This document shows positions 30,101 through 42,279 of a stretch of 64,000 nucleotides of DNA, piece after piece; within the stretch, counting starts at the first letter, position 1; every line of letters begins with the position of its first letter. Below the pieces are notes generated by a model. The model was not told where the DNA came from, did not search any database, and saw nothing but the letters and a program-made list of their open reading frames with translations. The DNA comes from Symbiodinium natans (Eukaryota; Sar; Dinophyceae; Suessiales; Symbiodiniaceae): the NCBI GenBank assembly GCA_905221605.1, contig CAJNDS010000491.1, forward strand, positions 186,001 through 250,000. The letters are read 5' to 3'. Position numbers and translations under genes: made by a program.

Positions 30101-33100
30101 GCTATGCCACGCTCCTGACATACTTCTCCGAATGGGCGAGTGCTGCGGCTCCTTGGCCTGACTAGAAGAGCGGAATACGAGACAGGTTGTTCCAAGCTCA
30201 CACAGGGAACAGCTGCTCTGAGAGCTTTTTTTGCGCTGCATGCATCCGATGAGTGACGAGCTACTGCCTGTATGGTCGAAAGACGTCCCCGGGGATACCT
30301 CAGAAAATGAGATGCCGATAGATATCCGATGAGACCTGACAAAGGAGAACACTTGGGTCGGACGCAACTCCCCTTCCGACACTGGCTCGGACCAGGGCTG
30401 ATGCTTGCTTGGCAAGCATCGTAGCACCGTGCTGCTGCTGCAGTATTTTACCGCTGCTGCAGGCTACTCGTGGCTGCTATGTTGCACTGTTTCGCTGCAG
30501 CTCGAGGCGTGCCAGGCATGGACGTGCATCGCCACGGGAAACCACAAGACATCAGTCACGATCACATGTCCTTGCAGGCTGCAGGCAAAGGGGTGCCATT
30601 CACCAACTCTATCTCAACTTGCGTGTTTGGAATGGCTCGAATGACCTGTGGGTGCATGTACTGGGTGAGTGCCGGCGGGCGTCTGGGTGGCCGATGACAC
30701 CCGGAAACAGCGAGATGGGTGAAGATACCACTGCCTTGGCTGAGACTTTCTGGCAGAGCTGCAACAGAAAATGGCAAGCAGCTCCGCGAAATAGTTAGCC
30801 TGCCCCATTCCACAAAATGGTCCAGTCGCCAGCGGTGTGGGCTGGGCCATCCGGGTATTGGCAGTGGTACTATGTACCTTGGCTCATCTGCAAGTCTGCA
30901 AGTCGTTTCTTCGGGGCCACAACTCTGGGTGGCAGGCATATGCTCCGAAGTTGCCACGGTAGTCGCTCCTGAAGCACACAAGGCATCATGGCACCATCAT
31001 TCTCCGGAAGTTCCATGCAGCTGCTGCAAGGAAGCAGCCTCCACAACGAGGGCGCTGGCCCACCGACATAGTTGTAGTGGACCTGGAGCCACGAGAGCTG
31101 AAGAGCTCTTCCGAGCGTGACCCATGCAACCGAGGAGCCTCCGACGGGGGTTCCCTCAGGTGCCATCGCTGCAAGGCGACTTTTAGTGCAGACCGTAGCT
31201 CAGTGCATGTGTACATCCCACCCATTCACTGCACAACTCAGAAAATTGAGGAAATGGATCCGTGGGGATTCCCGTCCCGGGCGACTAAGGAGGCCGCTTC
31301 ATGGGAACCGTCGGCGGGCCGGGGTTCAGATCTGACCGCTGCCCAGCCTCAGGTGGGGGCACACGTGGACACACACGTGAGGCCCCTCATTTTCTTCTCC
31401 CACATATACTGTTTATGGCACACGTACGAAACTGAAGTCACTAAAAACCGACGGGTTATTCACGCAGAGGTGCTTTGCGGCGCCGCTCTATTTCGCGTGC
31501 CTGGAAGGGCGCCGACATGTGCAGCGAAGGTGTAGCACTGAGACGGAAAACGCAGATTATGCCTTCTGGATAAGCTTCAAGTGCTTCTCTTTGGCCGCCA
31601 TCTCCTGCCGTTTAGCAACAACAATCACTCCACCTAGCACCTCCGCCAGTCACGAGACTTCATGCCTAGTGATCTCACAGCACTGTTGGAAAACGCAGTT
31701 CACACTGGCGGCTGCAGCAGTCCCGCTGAAGCTCGGCCTTTGTCTTGATGTACCTTATATAAGATTAAAGGCTAATAAGGCTAAGGCTGCAATCCACTCT
31801 GGTAATCTGACCAAAACAGCAATGAGCAAAACACACCTGCAGGAACTGTCTGCCATGCTACGGCTTTTTTGGCACTGGTCGTGCAGGTGGAGGTGAGTGG
31901 TGGTCCACGAAGTTGGTCCTGCACTGAGCTGACCGCAGGTGAGAAAACATCCTGCCAGCTCGTCTAACACAGAACAGACGCCCTGTAAACCCCTAAAGTT
32001 TAGGATAAGTTTAGGCCTAAACGCCAAACCCTGACCCGGGCTGGCAGGTACAAGTAGCACCGGCAACGAGGCCTGTACTCAGAATCCATCTTCGTCCATG
32101 GCAACCTTGCAGCGAAATGCAGCGAAATGCAGTGGGTATCTCACTTGGAAGGCTACTCCTGCAAATCACCGCCTTGTCTTTACCAGCCTCTTCAAAACTG
32201 AGACTGGCTCACACATGTCGCCGTGCCCAACCCCTTTCAACAAACAAGAAAACCTCCGCCTGCACCTTTGACTTAATCGATCCTCAAGTCCTGAAACCAA
32301 AGCCTGCTGCACTAATTACCCCAGCTGCCCCAGGCGTCCCGGACAAGCGGCTTGCGGGGGACTTGCGAATGCATGAGAAACTTCCCACAGTAAGAGGCCC
32401 TCTGCCCCCGAAAGCCACTTTCTCTGAAAGCCCAGCTGCTGCCGCTCCCCGCGTTCCTCCCGAACAGGTGCCGGCTCCTTCTGGACAGGGATCGATTTCT
32501 AGTCAGACCCTGGAAGCTGTTCGAAAGTTCCGGTTCAGGATGGAGGCTGCAATTGCACCGGGGGCCTCCAGCTCTGTATATTCCCCTCTATTTCCCTCTT
32601 CACGATTCACTTCAGCATTCTCAGCTCAGGTCCTCCGGAAGCTTCGGGATGTCATCGCCTCGACTCCGCGCAAGACACGCAAAGCGAGAGGATGTGACAC
32701 GCAGTGAGTTCGTGGTGACTTCGCGGGTGAGAGGCGGAGGGGTCCAAAGCTGAGACTCTGACACATGGCGCCGTATGTGGACCGCCAGCCGCTGTTCAGC
32801 CGAAGCAGGGCCGCCTGTGCCCGGGCCTTCAGTGCTGCCTCTTCCTGCGCAGAGATGCTGCCGCAATGCACTGATTGCACTGATTGTCGTGCCAAACGAA
32901 GCAGGTGCGGACGAGCTCAGAGTACTTCTGTGCAGCGACAGCAAGCAAACACAAAGGCTGTTATGACTAGTTCTGACGCACCTCGCTGAGAGGAGAGGCG
33001 AGTGCAGGCAGCGAAGAGGCTTTGGAGAGCCTTTGTATGTTGGGAAGTTGGACGAAGTTAGCGCTTCTGCCATCAGCACCATACGATCGTTTCCAAGGAA

Positions 33101-34880
33101 GCCACAGTACGGAGGGAGCCTTGCTACCCGACGCGGTGCCAGCTTTCGAGCCTGCCTGGAGATGGGGTTTGTCTGGGAACTTGGCGACTCTCTCATTTTG
33201 CCCTTTTTTTTGGAGCCGGGAAATTGCCGGGAACCGCGCCAAGCTCACCGCGCTGAGGATCGAGGGCGCTGCCACCGACACCTCGGAAGCTGGCAATGCG
33301 GCGGCGCGCTGATGACTCTGATGCGCTGTTGGTCAGCTGAACCTTCCACTGACTTCACCGATTCCTCACTTCAGGAGCCCACCTGGCTGCCCAGGATATC
33401 ACCCTCAGCGGGCCTGAGGCGCGAGGCGGCTCAAGGGAACCATGTGGAACCATGCATTCTCAGATGCTCTTGGGGAGTCAGGGCCAGGCTTCGATTCCAG
33501 CGCATCTGCGGATGCCATCACGCAAGGCGCACGGGGCGCACAAGGCACATGGACAGCATCGAGAGATCGGCTCTTCAAAAAACGATTGTGTTCTGAAGGG
33601 ATCCGTGACAAAAACTCTTGTGTCAATCGTCTGAGCTCTCCGGGACACAATTTGTTCTATTGCAAGCCTCATTTGCTCACTACTTCTGCTTCGCTTGGAC
33701 AGCAGGTCGAAGCGGGCACGTCAAGCCATCACCTCCCCAGGGATCGTAGAATCTTGAAGTATCTGTACAGGCGTGGTAAACACACAAAGTGACACACAAC
33801 GTGGACTGGGTACAGTATTCCCCATGTCCCGGCACAAGGTCTTGGCAACGTGGGTCCCTAAACACCTTCTAGCTCCTCGCTTTACACCACAAGGCGCTTA
33901 TCCAAAGGCTCAATGAACCCAGAGCTGGAAGCCTTCCTGAGCCTTCAAAATCGGACTCCCTTGTCTGGCAATGGGGAGCCTTCGGGTGTCGCAGTCGCAG
34001 GCGGCTCATAGCCTGCTTGCGTATCGCAGGGAACTGCACATGCAACTGGAGCATCTTCAGCCCAGCCTGCAAGATGAAGAAGCACTGGTGCCTGGCCCAG
34101 TGAAAGGCGGGCTTTGGGTTTTTCGGGACTCGGGCTCTGCAGTTGCGGGTGTACTGCGGCAGCTGGTTGAGAAAACACATGGAAATGACACATTGGCATC
34201 AACGAGCAGCCAAACCCGACCTCAAAAAGGACCTTAACCCTGAATCATTCACCAGCAGTTGTTGCTCAGGGCTACGCGGGCGCAACTCTTGCAGATGCTC
34301 CAGCCTGGGCTTTGATTTATTGGATTTGACTTAGAAGGAACCAAGGCAACTTGGCTGGTTCCTATACCAGTACGGATTGAAGGAATTCGGTACCAGAGTA
34401 TGGGACTATCTGAAGTAGAGGAAACACTCGTGAAGCTCATTGTAACTAACGTGTATCCACAACTGAATGGAACTCTCATTGCTATCGCCTGCATTGCACT
34501 TTTATTCTCACGCTTGTTGTTGCGAGTGAATGCAGGTCTTGTTTTTGTTCACGAACCTAAACCCTAAACGCAAAACCGCACCGTCCATTGACACAGGCTT
34601 GAGAGTCCGAAACTGAGCTACTGCAAGCATCCAACCCTTCTCCAAAACTGGCGACATATTTGCCTTTCCTTGTTTGGAATAGACATATACATATGTATCT
34701 GTCTTGTAGATTATGCATTTATGAGCGATTCTTTCTTGAACTATGCTGAAGGCTCAACACCACTTCTACGTGCAACTTCTGCGGGTCTATGCGGTACTGT
34801 ATATTGCGGCGTAGAACCGCGTGCGATTAGAGGAAAGGAAAAGTGTCGTCGTTCTATTAATTCCTGGCTTCAGGGTTCTT
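30101..34880. other. Long stretch with only weak coding signals
   Basis: Two weak candidates: a minus-strand exon near 32845-32760 (EEAALKARAQAALLRLNSGW after CTGCGCAG) and a 196-codon plus-strand frame at 32117-32707 with a basic C-terminus (KTRKARG). Neither matches a known family. A two-unit telomere-like motif (CCTAAACCCTAAACG) lies at 34556-34570. I see nothing else supportable. Confidence 0.3.
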
Positions 34881-34949
34881 GCACTTGCACCTTCTTTTCC
34901 TTAGCAGCCATGGAACCTCGATGCCCGTGGCACTGCAGTGTCTGGCCGG

Positions 34950-35368
34950 GGTTCGCTAACATCCCTTACACTGGTACTCCCACAACTCCAGCTCGCACTT
35001 GCGACCCACAGCATGCAAAAGTGGCAAGGCCACCGCGAATTCCCCAGCATTCGAGCAAGCGAGGGTGACGGAGTTCTGGGCAACCACATCGGGCTGCAGC
35101 TGCTCTTCCACCAAGATGTCACGCAGAAGGTAGGCCTGCTGCCAATTTCCAGCCTTATCACAGGATCCCAGGGCTGCGCTGTACATAATGAGATTGATCT
35201 GCAAGTTTCTCTGCCGGGCTTCATGCAGATGAAACAAGGCCTGCTGCCCACATGAGCACCGTACGCGATGATAGCAGGTCGAAGATCCTCAGCTTTCAGC
35301 TCCTGCAATAAGAGCTGGGCGTTTGCCATTTGCCACACCTCTGACATGTGCTGATTGCAGCGTTGCAC
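34950..35368 (-). pseudogene. Broken PPR-repeat protein fragment
   Basis: Reading leftwards from 35368: VWQMANAQLLLQELKAEDL then RPAIIAYGA is the end of one PPR unit. The next units, IMYSAALGSCDKAGNWQQAY and QPDVVAQNSVTLACSNAGEF, follow in a different frame beginning near 35246. The gap between frames (about 35275-35246) is too short for an intron, and part of a 35-residue unit is missing there. A second frame loss follows near 34955. Typical dinoflagellate PPR proteins have many such units, so this looks like a decayed fragment, though an assembly error is possible. Confidence 0.55.
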
Positions 35369-35886
35369 GTCACCAAATCGGAGAAGATGTTCCGGCTTTT
35401 GCTAAGTACTGACGGAAAAGTTGATGATGATGTTGTTGGATCTGAACTGGCTACGCCGGAAGTGCCTCAGAAATCCCAGGGCTTGCAGCCATACTCCTTG
35501 CAGCTCGCAGGATCCAATAGCGTCGCCGCGTCGTAGTCTGCGCTGGTCGACGGCCATCTCTCATCGATGAGCAACATGCTGCAGTAGGCCTCAGCCTATC
35601 AAGCCACAGCATCACCTTTTGCCACGGTTCTGGAGGCTTAGATCACTGATGCCGAACACCAGTGTGACTGACAAACCTGCTGAGCTCACCGTCGGCCTTC
35701 AGTCCTCCTGATTGAAGCAAACAACTCACAACCAACGTCTGTTGTGAGAGGAACTCAGCTAGCTTGTTGTTGCTGATGTTGGGACAAATCTTCCGATCAA
35801 CCGGCTGCTCGTCGAAACCTTCATGTCGTCAACGGGCTAACGGCCTGAAGGCTCTTGCAGCAAGTTGTATCTGGCATTTACGTAGC

Positions 35887-36359
35887 TTAGGTAAATATTC
35901 CACAGTAGACCAAAGAAACCATCACAGCCGCACAGTACACTCTTGACGTCGAAGGAACAAAACGAAAGTTGATCACGTGGGCCGTGAACCAATGGGAGAG
36001 GTCTGCGGTGAGCGCTGGCAGGAATGAACTTTTCACGTTGTCACAGGTGTGCTCGCTCATTCCTTCTGGAGCGCTGATGTACATGTAGGGATGTAACATG
36101 GATCCGCGCACGTTGCTTACCATGACTTTATCAACGATGTCCTCAGTGCCACTTGCCCGAGACGGGCATCCAGGAAAGCATCCACACAGCGACAGGCGTA
36201 CAAGAAGAACGGCCCCTTGAATGTCAGACCGAACCAACCGAAGCGAGCAGATCTCCCCCCGTTGGTCTGGCTACGCATGAGCTGTTGGGGGGACTGGGGC
36301 TGTTGAGGCCGTCGTTCGCTCCAGAGCTTGCACGGTGATGTCGCCAGCAAACATGAGGG
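35887..36359 (-). pseudogene. Mpv17/PMP22-family membrane protein, apparently frame-broken
   Basis: Family hallmarks occur in the right order: LMFAGDITVQALER (from 36359, after TATCCCAG), then RSARFGWFGLTFKGPFF with YACRCVDAFLDARLG, then EGMSEHTCDNVKSSFLPAL and WFTAHVINFRFVPSTSRVY (compare W..W..INFxxVPxxxR of Mpv17), stop at 35887. The three pieces lie in different frames, with changes near 36265 and near 36140. A GTAAGC donor exists at the second break, but using it would remove a segment the family normally has. The N-terminal helix was not found upstream. Family members are small four-helix proteins of peroxisome or mitochondrial inner membrane. Either micro-introns, sequencing errors or pseudogene decay could explain the breaks. 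Confidence 0.5.
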
Positions 36360-36499
36360 CTGGGATACTTCAAAGTTGAAACACGGTGGAACCGAGAGCT
36401 GCGGAGCGCATGAGCTGCAAAGCCCCACCGCGCCAAGGCCAAAGGCATCAGCCCTCTTGCAAGTTGCCCCCGAGAAGCAAACATAACATCACACAAAAC

Positions 36500-39400
36500 C
36501 CGAAGGAACTCAACTCACGCAGGGGAAGGAGCAAGGAAAGCCAAGGCACACTCGGTGCAGAAGATGCTGCAGGGCACTGAAGGGCCCTGCCTGGACAGAG
36601 GCCATGGCCTCTCGGGGATGACGCGGAGTCTCGACGAGGGTATGGGCGTCAGGGTGTATCGGATTGTGTATACTGCAACAACCTGCGGCAAAAGAAGGGG
36701 TCCATCAAAGGCCTCTGCACCTGCGCCGTAGAAGATACGGCTCAGATTTTGACTCATGCGTTTGGGGCTCAGGTTTGGTGGGCAATCATTTGTGTATGTA
36801 TAGCACTCCTCGGCACACTGCCGTGGCTGCAGCAACATGACCCCCACAGCAACAAAAAATGTCCAAGATCCTCAGACCTTTCGAAGCCGCGCCTGCAGGA
36901 AGCGCAGCGTGGTCGAAAGGCTGCACCGATTCCGGGGCACCCTGCCTGTACCCGAGCCTGTCGACGTTCGGGTCACATCTTAAGGTCTCATGAACTTGGA
37001 CCGGGGTAGCTGACACCCATGCCGTCCACACCTTCTCCGCTGCGTGTATTTGCTGGCACCATACGATCGGCATTGACACACATGCGGAATGTAGCAATTG
37101 CAATAGCAGCCATCTGTCCCCATGCGCGCCCTCCGCATCTTCACCAGGCAGAGGCCGCACGGAGCGCCCGCACGCAAGCTCTGCCTGCAGAGTAGGAGCT
37201 GGGGAAAGACAATGTGGGTATTGATATACTCATATCATATTTTTGACAGCCACCCCTTAATTATTATGAGAGTGTTCAACCCTTTGAAGGCTTGGCTCCC
37301 AGCTGCTCGGTAGCCAAAGGCCATCCAAAGCTCGGCTGCACCGGCCTTAGATAAGCTTCTTAAGGCAAGCAGCGGACGGCTTTGAGGGCTTTTGGATCCG
37401 GTCTGGCCTGAGGTTCGAGAGAATGTAGACGTTCGTTCAGAGCTGTTCCTATATACTTTCTGCGAGAGAGAGAGAGATCTGAAAAAAACAAAAGAGCAAA
37501 AGTGAAAACAAAGGGGCATACTGCCATTCAAGATCTTGTGGGGGAGAGATTTAGATCCTCACAACCCAAGGCGGTAATCATGCTTCTAATCTGCTCTAAA
37601 CTGGTCTTCGCAGTCTGCAACTGCAATGCGCACAGTGCATCCACGACGCTGGAAGCCCAGCCTTTCTCCCCTGCCCAGGCAGCCATGTTGCGCACATGCA
37701 TTGGAACTGCGATTGCAACGTATACGGCGGGTTTCCGAAATTCGGGGTACCTTATTGGGGTCCTTATTATAAGGGCTATTTTCGGAGTACCAAATATTTA
37801 CTACCCAGGCTACCCTGCTATCGCTGGCGTGTTTTTGGGGTGCCGTCGGACTCTTGCCAGAACTCCATTACACTGCCATTCAGTCATGGGAGACATTGCA
37901 GCTCTCGAGATGACAACCCCTGTAATGCCAACCACGTGACTGCTGGTCATGAGTGCCAGGGCAGCCTGCCTCAGGCTGGTCGTTGCGCCACTTCCGCACC
38001 AGGTAGGCCTGGCTCACGTCTACCGCCCCTACAAAGTCGAAAAGGCCAAAGCACGCGACTGCGCACAGCAAGCCTTTGTTTCACGACCTGATGACTGGCG
38101 TGTTCTAGCAAAGTTCCGACCTCGTTCACCATGGCATACTTCAGCTCGCGCGAGTTCATGAAAGCCACTGTTGGCGGGTCGGGCCTGATTGCATCGCGTT
38201 TACTTGATGAGCTGGAACAGAGATTTGCTTGAAGCAATCTGAAGCAGTCCAGAAACTCTGAATTCTTGTGAGTCAAATCTTTACATGTTTAAAAAAATCC
38301 GGAGAACCCCGGCCGATCTCGGGAAACTAATTAACACTGCCTCCGAGGTCAGGGCGTAACGTGATCCGGCTGTATCCAAAAGCGTTTTGGCGAGATTCGC
38401 TCTCGCCTTGCGAAGGCTGCACATGGAACCAAGCTGAACCAAGGCTGCAGGAACCAGAGTTCCATGCAGACATAGCTAAAGTCGGAATATTCTGCGTATA
38501 GAGCTCCAGGAGCTCGACGCTCTGAATCACGGGCTTGAAACATGCTTGGCCAAATAGCCTGTGCAGCCATACAACCCTCTGAACCTTAGAGAGCGCTGAC
38601 AACTCATGAGAACTGCTCAAGAGAAGCCAAGAGGTCCTCAACCCTCACTTAAACTTCCAATTGGGCCATATGGCTTCGGCTTCGCGCGCCGCGGGTCCAG
38701 AAGGTCCTCCCAAGGCAATGCGAGCAGATGACTGTCGCAAATGCTGGGCCAACATCGGAGACCTCTAGAGGCTAGAGGTTTTGAAGATGTACGATGGGTC
38801 TGATACCTATCTCGGAGCCTTGGGTTCAACTTGCTCTGGGCAGAAAGGCCTCCGGAGTAGAGCCGGTTGAGAGGGTGGGCGGCGCGCGGTCTCGCGCTGG
38901 AGGCCGGCCATTGAAATACCTCAACAAGCGGGCTTGGGACAACTTGCTGCTTCTGTTGCTTAAAGCAGGTTGGAGCATATTCATTCTCGTCACAGCTCCT
39001 TGTCGCACATCCGATGGGCGAACTCTGAGGCCCGCACCGCGAGTAGTAGTCGGCCTCTGCCTGTGGGTCCTCGCATGCTGTGGTTCAGCCAGCGACGAGC
39101 AAGCTTACAAATACCTGCAGATACCTGCAGCCAACAATGAACTGTGAAGACCAGAGAAAGGTGAGTTCTTCGTAATGATCAGGATTGCACACATGCCTTG
39201 ACATGTATCTACGTTCTGCAAGTGCCCTTGCGTGCTCTGACTACACAGACAAGATCGCACCCCATCTTTCGTGCACTCTCAAAGAGTGAGGCGTCCCAAC
39301 TGGGCTCCTGACCGTCCCCAGCGGCCCAGGCCGGTCGCCATGGGGGTTTGGGACGTACCTTTTTCTTCTCCTCTTCTTTCTTTTTCTTCTTTTCTTTGTT

Positions 39401-41380
39401 TTGTGGAGACTTCGGGGGGCAGCTTCTTGGGGTTGCAGGGGTTGATCGGGTTATGGGTGTGATTTGGTATGGTTTTGAACACAGGAACTCTGTAAGACAT
39501 GAACCAGACGAATGATGTCAACGGGGGGAGGAGTACCGACTCATCATGTCACACATGTCAGGTCACTGATTACTTGCTGAAGCATTTGCAGCTCCCGTCG
39601 GGGTTCTTACCAACTGCGCAAGACCGGAGCAAGAACCGAAAAGTACAACGCCATTCACGCCTGTAGTTGCGTTCAGCCAGCTGCTTCGCCAACATGCGCC
39701 TTGGCGGCACAAAGATCCGAACTTGGATGGGCCATGGAGTCATGGACCATGCCATGGACCAGCTTTAACATGTACAGCCCGCACACGGGCACGGAAGCCT
39801 TGGACGGTCATGGCTTGTGATCACAACCTGGGCTCGCTGCGCCTTGGATGCCCTCAAGTCTGCGGCTTCCTTCGCGCGGCTTCTGCGGGTGCACAGAACC
39901 TGCCTTCGCTGCACAAGCGCGTGTCCTTCTCACCCATGTCCCTCTCTGGGTTGAAGCGGGGTACCTGCAGAGTTGCCGCAGGTCTCACAAGCAGGAATCA
40001 CCAAGAGAGGAAAACTTTGCTGGTCTTGCACAAGCTGGCTTCTGAAGCCTCCAGAGGCTCTATAGCCCGGCTCTGCTTCAGTGAGGACACCTCCGGCGTC
40101 ATGATGCTTAGGTCTTTGGGGAAGTACACGCAGTGCTGTGTAGCAAGAAACCTTGGTAAGATTCATGTGTCATCCCCAAAACATTTTATCCGAATGCCAC
40201 GGCCCCGTTTAGTCCGGCTAAACCAGACTTGAAAGGGGGTGATGGGACCGCTTTTTGTGGGATTTTCTGCACTTTTCGCGTCGCCGCTTTGGAGGAGTTC
40301 CTTAAAACTCAACACCCCCCCGCCTTCGCTGTGTCGCCCCTCGGCCCTGAGAACTTCGGCGCCTTGGCTGTCTCCTGCAGGTGTTATCGGGTGTCGAAGG
40401 TTTATAAAAAGCTTGGGGCTAAGGGTTGCTGATCTTTCCCCATCTCTGGGCTCTGATGGCACAAACTCTGCCGGCCTGCACGTTCCGGGTCCTCAACGGC
40501 TCCTCCACCTCCGCCTCAGCTACATCAGTATTGCGGGGCCGTGCCGAGAATTTCGACACCTGAATCACATGCAAGGGCCGAGGTCTCGGTATGCCTCGAT
40601 GTCACCTCGTGTGCTGAAGTTAAGCCGGCCTCTGCGTCCAAGGACTGGTCTTGGAGATCGCGGACCTGACCAAGCGCGCCAGCCAGCACATTGAGTCTGC
40701 AAGCAAAGAGGCTTTTTATGCCCTACCAACCCGAGGAGAAGGGGTCGAGCACACCTGGAAGTGTGATCGAAACCTAGCCGTCGCTCACACGTCTCGTAGG
40801 ACGACGGAGCCGGCTGGTCACCAAGAACGGTCACGACATGGCTAGAAAAGTCGGCAGAGTGTGTGCGTGTGCAGAAATCTGTACTGGAGTGGGAACCCGT
40901 TTTCCATGCGCATTCGTCAAACAAAGAGAAGTGATTAGCATGGCGCGAGACCAGGCTCAAACATGTATCGTCAAATCCAGACACGGCTGCACTCATCGCA
41001 ACTGCCCAAAAGGAGCAACTGAAATGAAGACTCGTGGTCCGCTGCACGTCTGTATGTTCTTGAAGCACGCGCTGCAACAACTGAATCCAGAGACAACGCC
41101 ACTGAGTGCCTGTATCCGCCCTAAGATACTGCCGCTGCCTCCGGTACCTTGTGCGGTCGGAGGAGCACCGGGAAGTCTCCATCCTGTTTGGCAAAAGGCA
41201 AAGGATATTGGAGCGGCAGTGGCAGGGCGCCCGAAGAAGATGCCGAAACCTTAAGGCCTAAAAAACCTCCCGCCCAAAAAAACAATGTTGACATGAGCCC
41301 AAACACCCGGAAGGCCCAAACCCCAACACATCCTGGCGTTACCATGGCTCTCCTGGTGTGCCTCTGAGGCTGTGAGGTTG
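36500..41380. other. Long stretch without firm gene
   Basis: Several coding-like minus-strand fragments occur (e.g. FDFVGAVDVSQAYLVRKW near 38060-38000, RELKYAMVNEVGTLLEHA near 38155-38100, CDSHLLALPWEDLLDPRR near 38740-38680), and a plus-strand one near 40651-40730 (EIADLTKRASQHIESASKEA). None can be joined into a recognised protein. Copy B of the inverted-repeat element lies at 37729-37800. Confidence 0.3.
37729..37800. mobile_element. Inverted-repeat element, copy B (shortened)
   Basis: GGGTTTCCGAAATTCGGGG followed by TACCTTATTGGGGTCC and TTATTATAAGGGC matches the left half of copies A and C almost base for base. The right half, with the AGGGGTCCC motif and the right terminal repeat, is missing or strongly diverged after about 37785. 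Non-coding. Confidence 0.6.
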
Positions 41381-41382
41381 AG

Positions 41383-41673
41383 CTACCAGCTACCTTCCTG
41401 CAACGAAGCACGACAGCTGTCCTTCTGTCGACCTCGATACTCTCGCAGCTTGGCGTGCGACCTTGCACAAAGCTCTCTCGTGCACACAAACTCGCTGATG
41501 AAGGCCCTGGGTTCCTCACCGAAGTAGCTTCTGCTTCTTAAACCTGGCAACCTGACTGCAGGAGTGAGACGAGAATCTCCGAGTTTTGATGACGTCACCA
41601 GCTGTGCGGCTTCCATGCCGAATGCAGCAGTTGATGTTGTCTGGTGCCTTCGCCGCGCTGGCGAAGCACACAA
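41383..41673 (-). CDS. Hypothetical protein downstream of a spliced-leader relic
   Basis: An open frame whose C-terminal half looks coding (SYFGEEPRAFISEFVCTREL, CARSHAKLREYRGRQKDS) and whose N-terminal half reads AFGMEAAQLVTSSKLGDS. The start codon is not settled and no family is recognised. It begins about 150 bp downstream of the spliced-leader-like sequence on the same strand, the arrangement expected if a processed mRNA was copied back into the genome. The coding call rests on composition only. Confidence 0.3.
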   Translation of the reverse strand: MCASPARRRHQTTSTAAFGMEAAQLVTSSKLGDSRLTPAVRLPGLRSRSYFGEEPRAFISEFVCTRELCARSHAKLREYRGRQKDSCRASLQEGSW

Positions 41674-41818
41674 TGGGGCCTGTTGCCAAATAGCAGCGAC
41701 ACAAGCTTAAGCTTGGTGAACCCCCCTGAACCCCCCCTGTGCCCTCATGATCAACGTATATCAACGTGTAACTTGAATGAAGCGTGTTTCCCGGGCGGGC
41801 TGCAGCCTCTCAGAGACG

Positions 41819-41833
41819 CATGAGCCAAAATGG
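41819..41833 (-). other. Spliced-leader relic (14 of 15 bases)
   Basis: The minus strand reads CCATTTTGGCTCATG. The conserved 3' part of the dinoflagellate 22-nt spliced leader is CCATTTTGGCTCAAG, so only one base differs, with 13 consecutive matches. Relic leaders are known marks of mRNA-derived gene copies in dinoflagellates. A chance match of this length in 64 kb is unlikely. Confidence 0.6.
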
Positions 41834-42279
41834 AGAAGTCCAATCGATTGCGTCAGCACGGCCCAGCATCTTGCTTGCTAGGCGCTTCTCTGCTCTGGAA
41901 TCAGCTGAAACCCGAATAGCCTGAACCTAGAGTGGAGGCCAACCGTTTTTAACTACCTGGGTCCTGGGCCAAACGCCAAGACAGGTTTAGTTCTCATAGG
42001 CTATGATAGGTTATGCAAACCTGGCAAGCGGCAAGCTGAAACGGTTGAATCACTTGATTCACGGGAGCAGCCAGATTAAATCGGTGCTGCTCCTCTCAAA
42101 ACACGACTCCTACTCTCCCATGGTGGCGTGTGGTGCATGGACGACCCGATCAAATAAACATCAGCAGTCCTCTCGGCTTCGATCAAGGTCGTTCACGCGT
42201 TCAAAGGCACCGGATAGGTTGGAAAGAGCCGAGTGCAGCGTTCTTAGCACTTAGACGGTACTTCTCTTCAGGCCCGGCA

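Noticed and set aside
32621-33196. Minus-strand 191-codon frame
   Set aside because: Only a short inner part looks coding; the rest is Ser/Arg/Leu-rich as expected for a chance frame.
33076-37069. Shared 14-mer GCACCATACGATCG at 33076-33089 and 37056-37069
   Set aside because: The flanks are unrelated; one such pair has little weight without further copies.
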